A DNA stretch of 64,000 bases, from the NCBI RefSeq assembly GCF_963678975.1, contig NC_089276.1, positions 25,997,555 through 26,061,554 of the forward strand. Direction: 5' to 3'. The position numbers and the translations under genes were made by a program. Positions 62,357 through 64,000 of the stretch are shown here, one piece after another (the first letter of the stretch is position 1; each line of letters starts with the position of its first letter). Source of the stretch: Dysidea avara. Taxonomy: Eukaryota; Porifera; Demospongiae; Dictyoceratida; Dysideidae. The notes beneath the pieces were generated by a model that saw only the letters and a program-made list of their open reading frames with translations, was not told the DNA's origin and did no database searches.

Positions 62357-63334
62357 ATGAACTTTATTTTCTTCACTACACTACTGATGCCATTGTTGAT
62401 AGTTCATTCTCATCCAATCAATATGGTTTGTGTACCAGTTTGTGATACAAGTATTACAGCCAATGAGATACTCATTAATCACTGGTTGAACAATGATGAT
62501 TCTACAGGAATAGACCAACTTCTGAACAAGGAGGGTACTGTAACTGAAGTGTTAATAAGATTATCATCTACTGATGTGAGTATACACAGCTCCATGCAAG
62601 TAATGTAGTAGCTATATAATATACACACACAACTTTACTCACTGAACTTACTATATGTTCCACTATTTTTCTTCAGCTTAATGATTGTTCCGGTCAATAT
62701 AACTTGCTCACAACAGTTGCCACCGATGCTGAAAATGTATCAATTAATTCTCTGGTGGAATTTTTCAATGCATACCTTGTGCATGAACTGTTTGTGGAGC
62801 ACTTGATGAGTTTTTCAATTGATGAGCTACTGTTCAATGACTGGGTGAAACAAGCAAATGTTAATGAGCTGTACAATAATCTTCAAAATTTCCAAAACAT
62901 TTTACAATACAACTTTAAAAATCTTGCTTATATGGTAAGAGGAATCAATACATTAACTGCATATACTAGGTCACTTTCTTTATTGATACATTAATGTTTG
63001 AGAATTGGTGACATATTGTAGCAATCTGTATGTGTAGTTATTTACTCACATGTGTGTATTTATCCAGCTCAATATTAATGGCACATGTGATGCTTGTAAG
63101 AGAAACTGTTCAAGATCAGATGAAGTCAAGGATTATTTTGTTCAAACTATGAACAGCTGCTCTAGTCCTATCCATCACTTCATTGTGACAGTGGTCAGTC
63201 ACTCACACAAACTGTCTCAAACTTTAAACAAGTTAAAAGAGACAATCACAAACAGTGGTGATATAGAAACAATGGATGTTACACCTCATGATGATATCAG
63301 TATTGATGAGCTCTGTTGGTGTGGTGGTGAATGA
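62357..63334 (+). CDS. alpha7: secreted helical cysteine-containing protein
   Basis: Exons 62357-62575, 62677-62934 and 63068-63334 encode 73, 86 and 88 residues (247). Introns are 101 and 133 bp, GT-AG, phase 0. The signal peptide is kept, as are SHP, the two exon 1 cysteines, NDC, C-x2-C-x3-C, NSC and terminal CWC; the tail has one extra Gly compared with alpha1. Substitutions are few (for example Asn30 to Asp, which removes the first sequon). No break is seen, so this is a probable working gene. Role as for alpha1: probably a secreted ligand or effector, family unknown. Confidence 0.85.
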
Positions 63335-63485
63335 TGACTTTATATAATTATAACTGACAAAAGTAGCAATCTTTGAAATGTAGAACATGTAGTCACTAAT
63401 TACTAGTAACATGTTACAGTTAGCACTAAATTATTGCATAGTGCATGATCAAATCTACACAGTATAGTGATTGTGTATTTGATTT

Positions 63486-63491
63486 AATAAA
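63486..63491 (+). terminator. alpha7 polyadenylation signal
   Basis: AATAAA about 150 bp after the stop, in the same context as in alpha1. Confidence 0.6.
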
Positions 63492-64000
63492 ATGCTTTAT
63501 TAATGCTTTATACTGCAATGTATAATTACACAATTACAGCCCACCTCTTTACTATACTGTCACTTGTCTGACCACTACATGCAGATGAAATAAAATACAC
63601 ACATATGCATATAAAGTAATGCTTAATGTTTGGTGTTGTCGACCAACTTTGCCTGGACATTTACAGATGAATAACTTAAAACAAGCACAGACTTGAATAT
63701 TAATTCATAGCTAGAGGTGGCGCCAAGTTTTTTCTGGATACAATTAATTGGTCTGCTTTAGCATATATAGCTATAATGCACAATGACATGTTTTAGGGTA
63801 AAACAACAATGTAGCACTCAGTAGACTCTATAGCTGTTGTAATTGTTCTACTGGAATCCGATCAGCTACAAAATGTATATTGCAAATAAGTACTATACTA
63901 ACAGCTGCATATATAACTACCCATTCCAATATCTTAAACTACGTACTTTGCTGTATTAAAATACAAGGGGATATACTTTGCATGAATTTATAAAAATGAC

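Larger units (their letters stand above)
46797..64000. repeat. Tandem unit 3, continuing past the window
   Basis: Starts at the fourth copy of the marker. 46797-51420 matches 14567-18280, 51480-52270 matches 650-1430, and 54870 onward follows 1450-9990 closely, including the MITE. Only the alpha gene is inside the window; beta and gamma copies would be expected beyond 64000 on minus. Confidence 0.75.

Overview
The window is nuclear DNA from an animal. It is AT-rich, has spliced genes with short GT-AG introns, and is crowded with DNA transposons, a BEL/Pao LTR retrotransposon, a LINE fragment and a long satellite. The overall style of the repeats suggests a sponge (Porifera, probably a demosponge), but nothing here proves that; no rRNA or conserved housekeeping gene is visible.

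The main content is a tandemly amplified family of small secreted proteins that I cannot assign to a known family. I call the three subtypes alpha, beta and gamma. Each gene has three coding exons and two phase-0 introns, encodes about 240-260 residues, starts with a signal peptide ending near Ser-His-Pro, carries several N-glycosylation sequons and conserved cysteines (C-x2-C-x3-C at the start of exon 3 and a C-terminal Cys-Trp-Cys), and is otherwise predicted to be mostly helical. One repeat unit is alpha(+), beta(-), gamma(-). Unit 1 has alpha1 (8938-9913), beta2 (10827-11806, start codon lost) and gamma3 (12809-13701). Unit 2 has alpha4 (26477-27119, broken), beta5 (29082-30916, broken) and gamma6 (45043-45935). 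Unit 3 begins with alpha7 (62357-63334) and runs off the window. The intact genes are alpha1, gamma3, gamma6 and alpha7. Size, helix content, cysteines, glycosylation and phase-0 introns resemble long-chain four-helix cytokines. That is a hypothesis, not an identification.

The long stretches between genes (1-8850, 14000-26400, 46050-62250) are duplicated non-coding DNA. Blocks of several kb recur 2-5 times, mostly direct and once inverted, with presence/absence of MITEs showing the order of events. I see no convincing additional gene there.

The largest insertion is a decayed BEL/Pao element (30967-44012) that landed in the promoter of beta5. It is itself invaded by a roughly 6.75-kb transposon with long inverted ends and an exact 10-bp target duplication (31190-37943). 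That transposon in turn contains a hairpin, a 322-bp palindrome, a 3.5-kb satellite with a unit near 30 bp and a further fold-back element. A second composite, a hAT-like element with an exact 8-bp target duplication (52283-54859), carries a truncated LINE reverse transcriptase.
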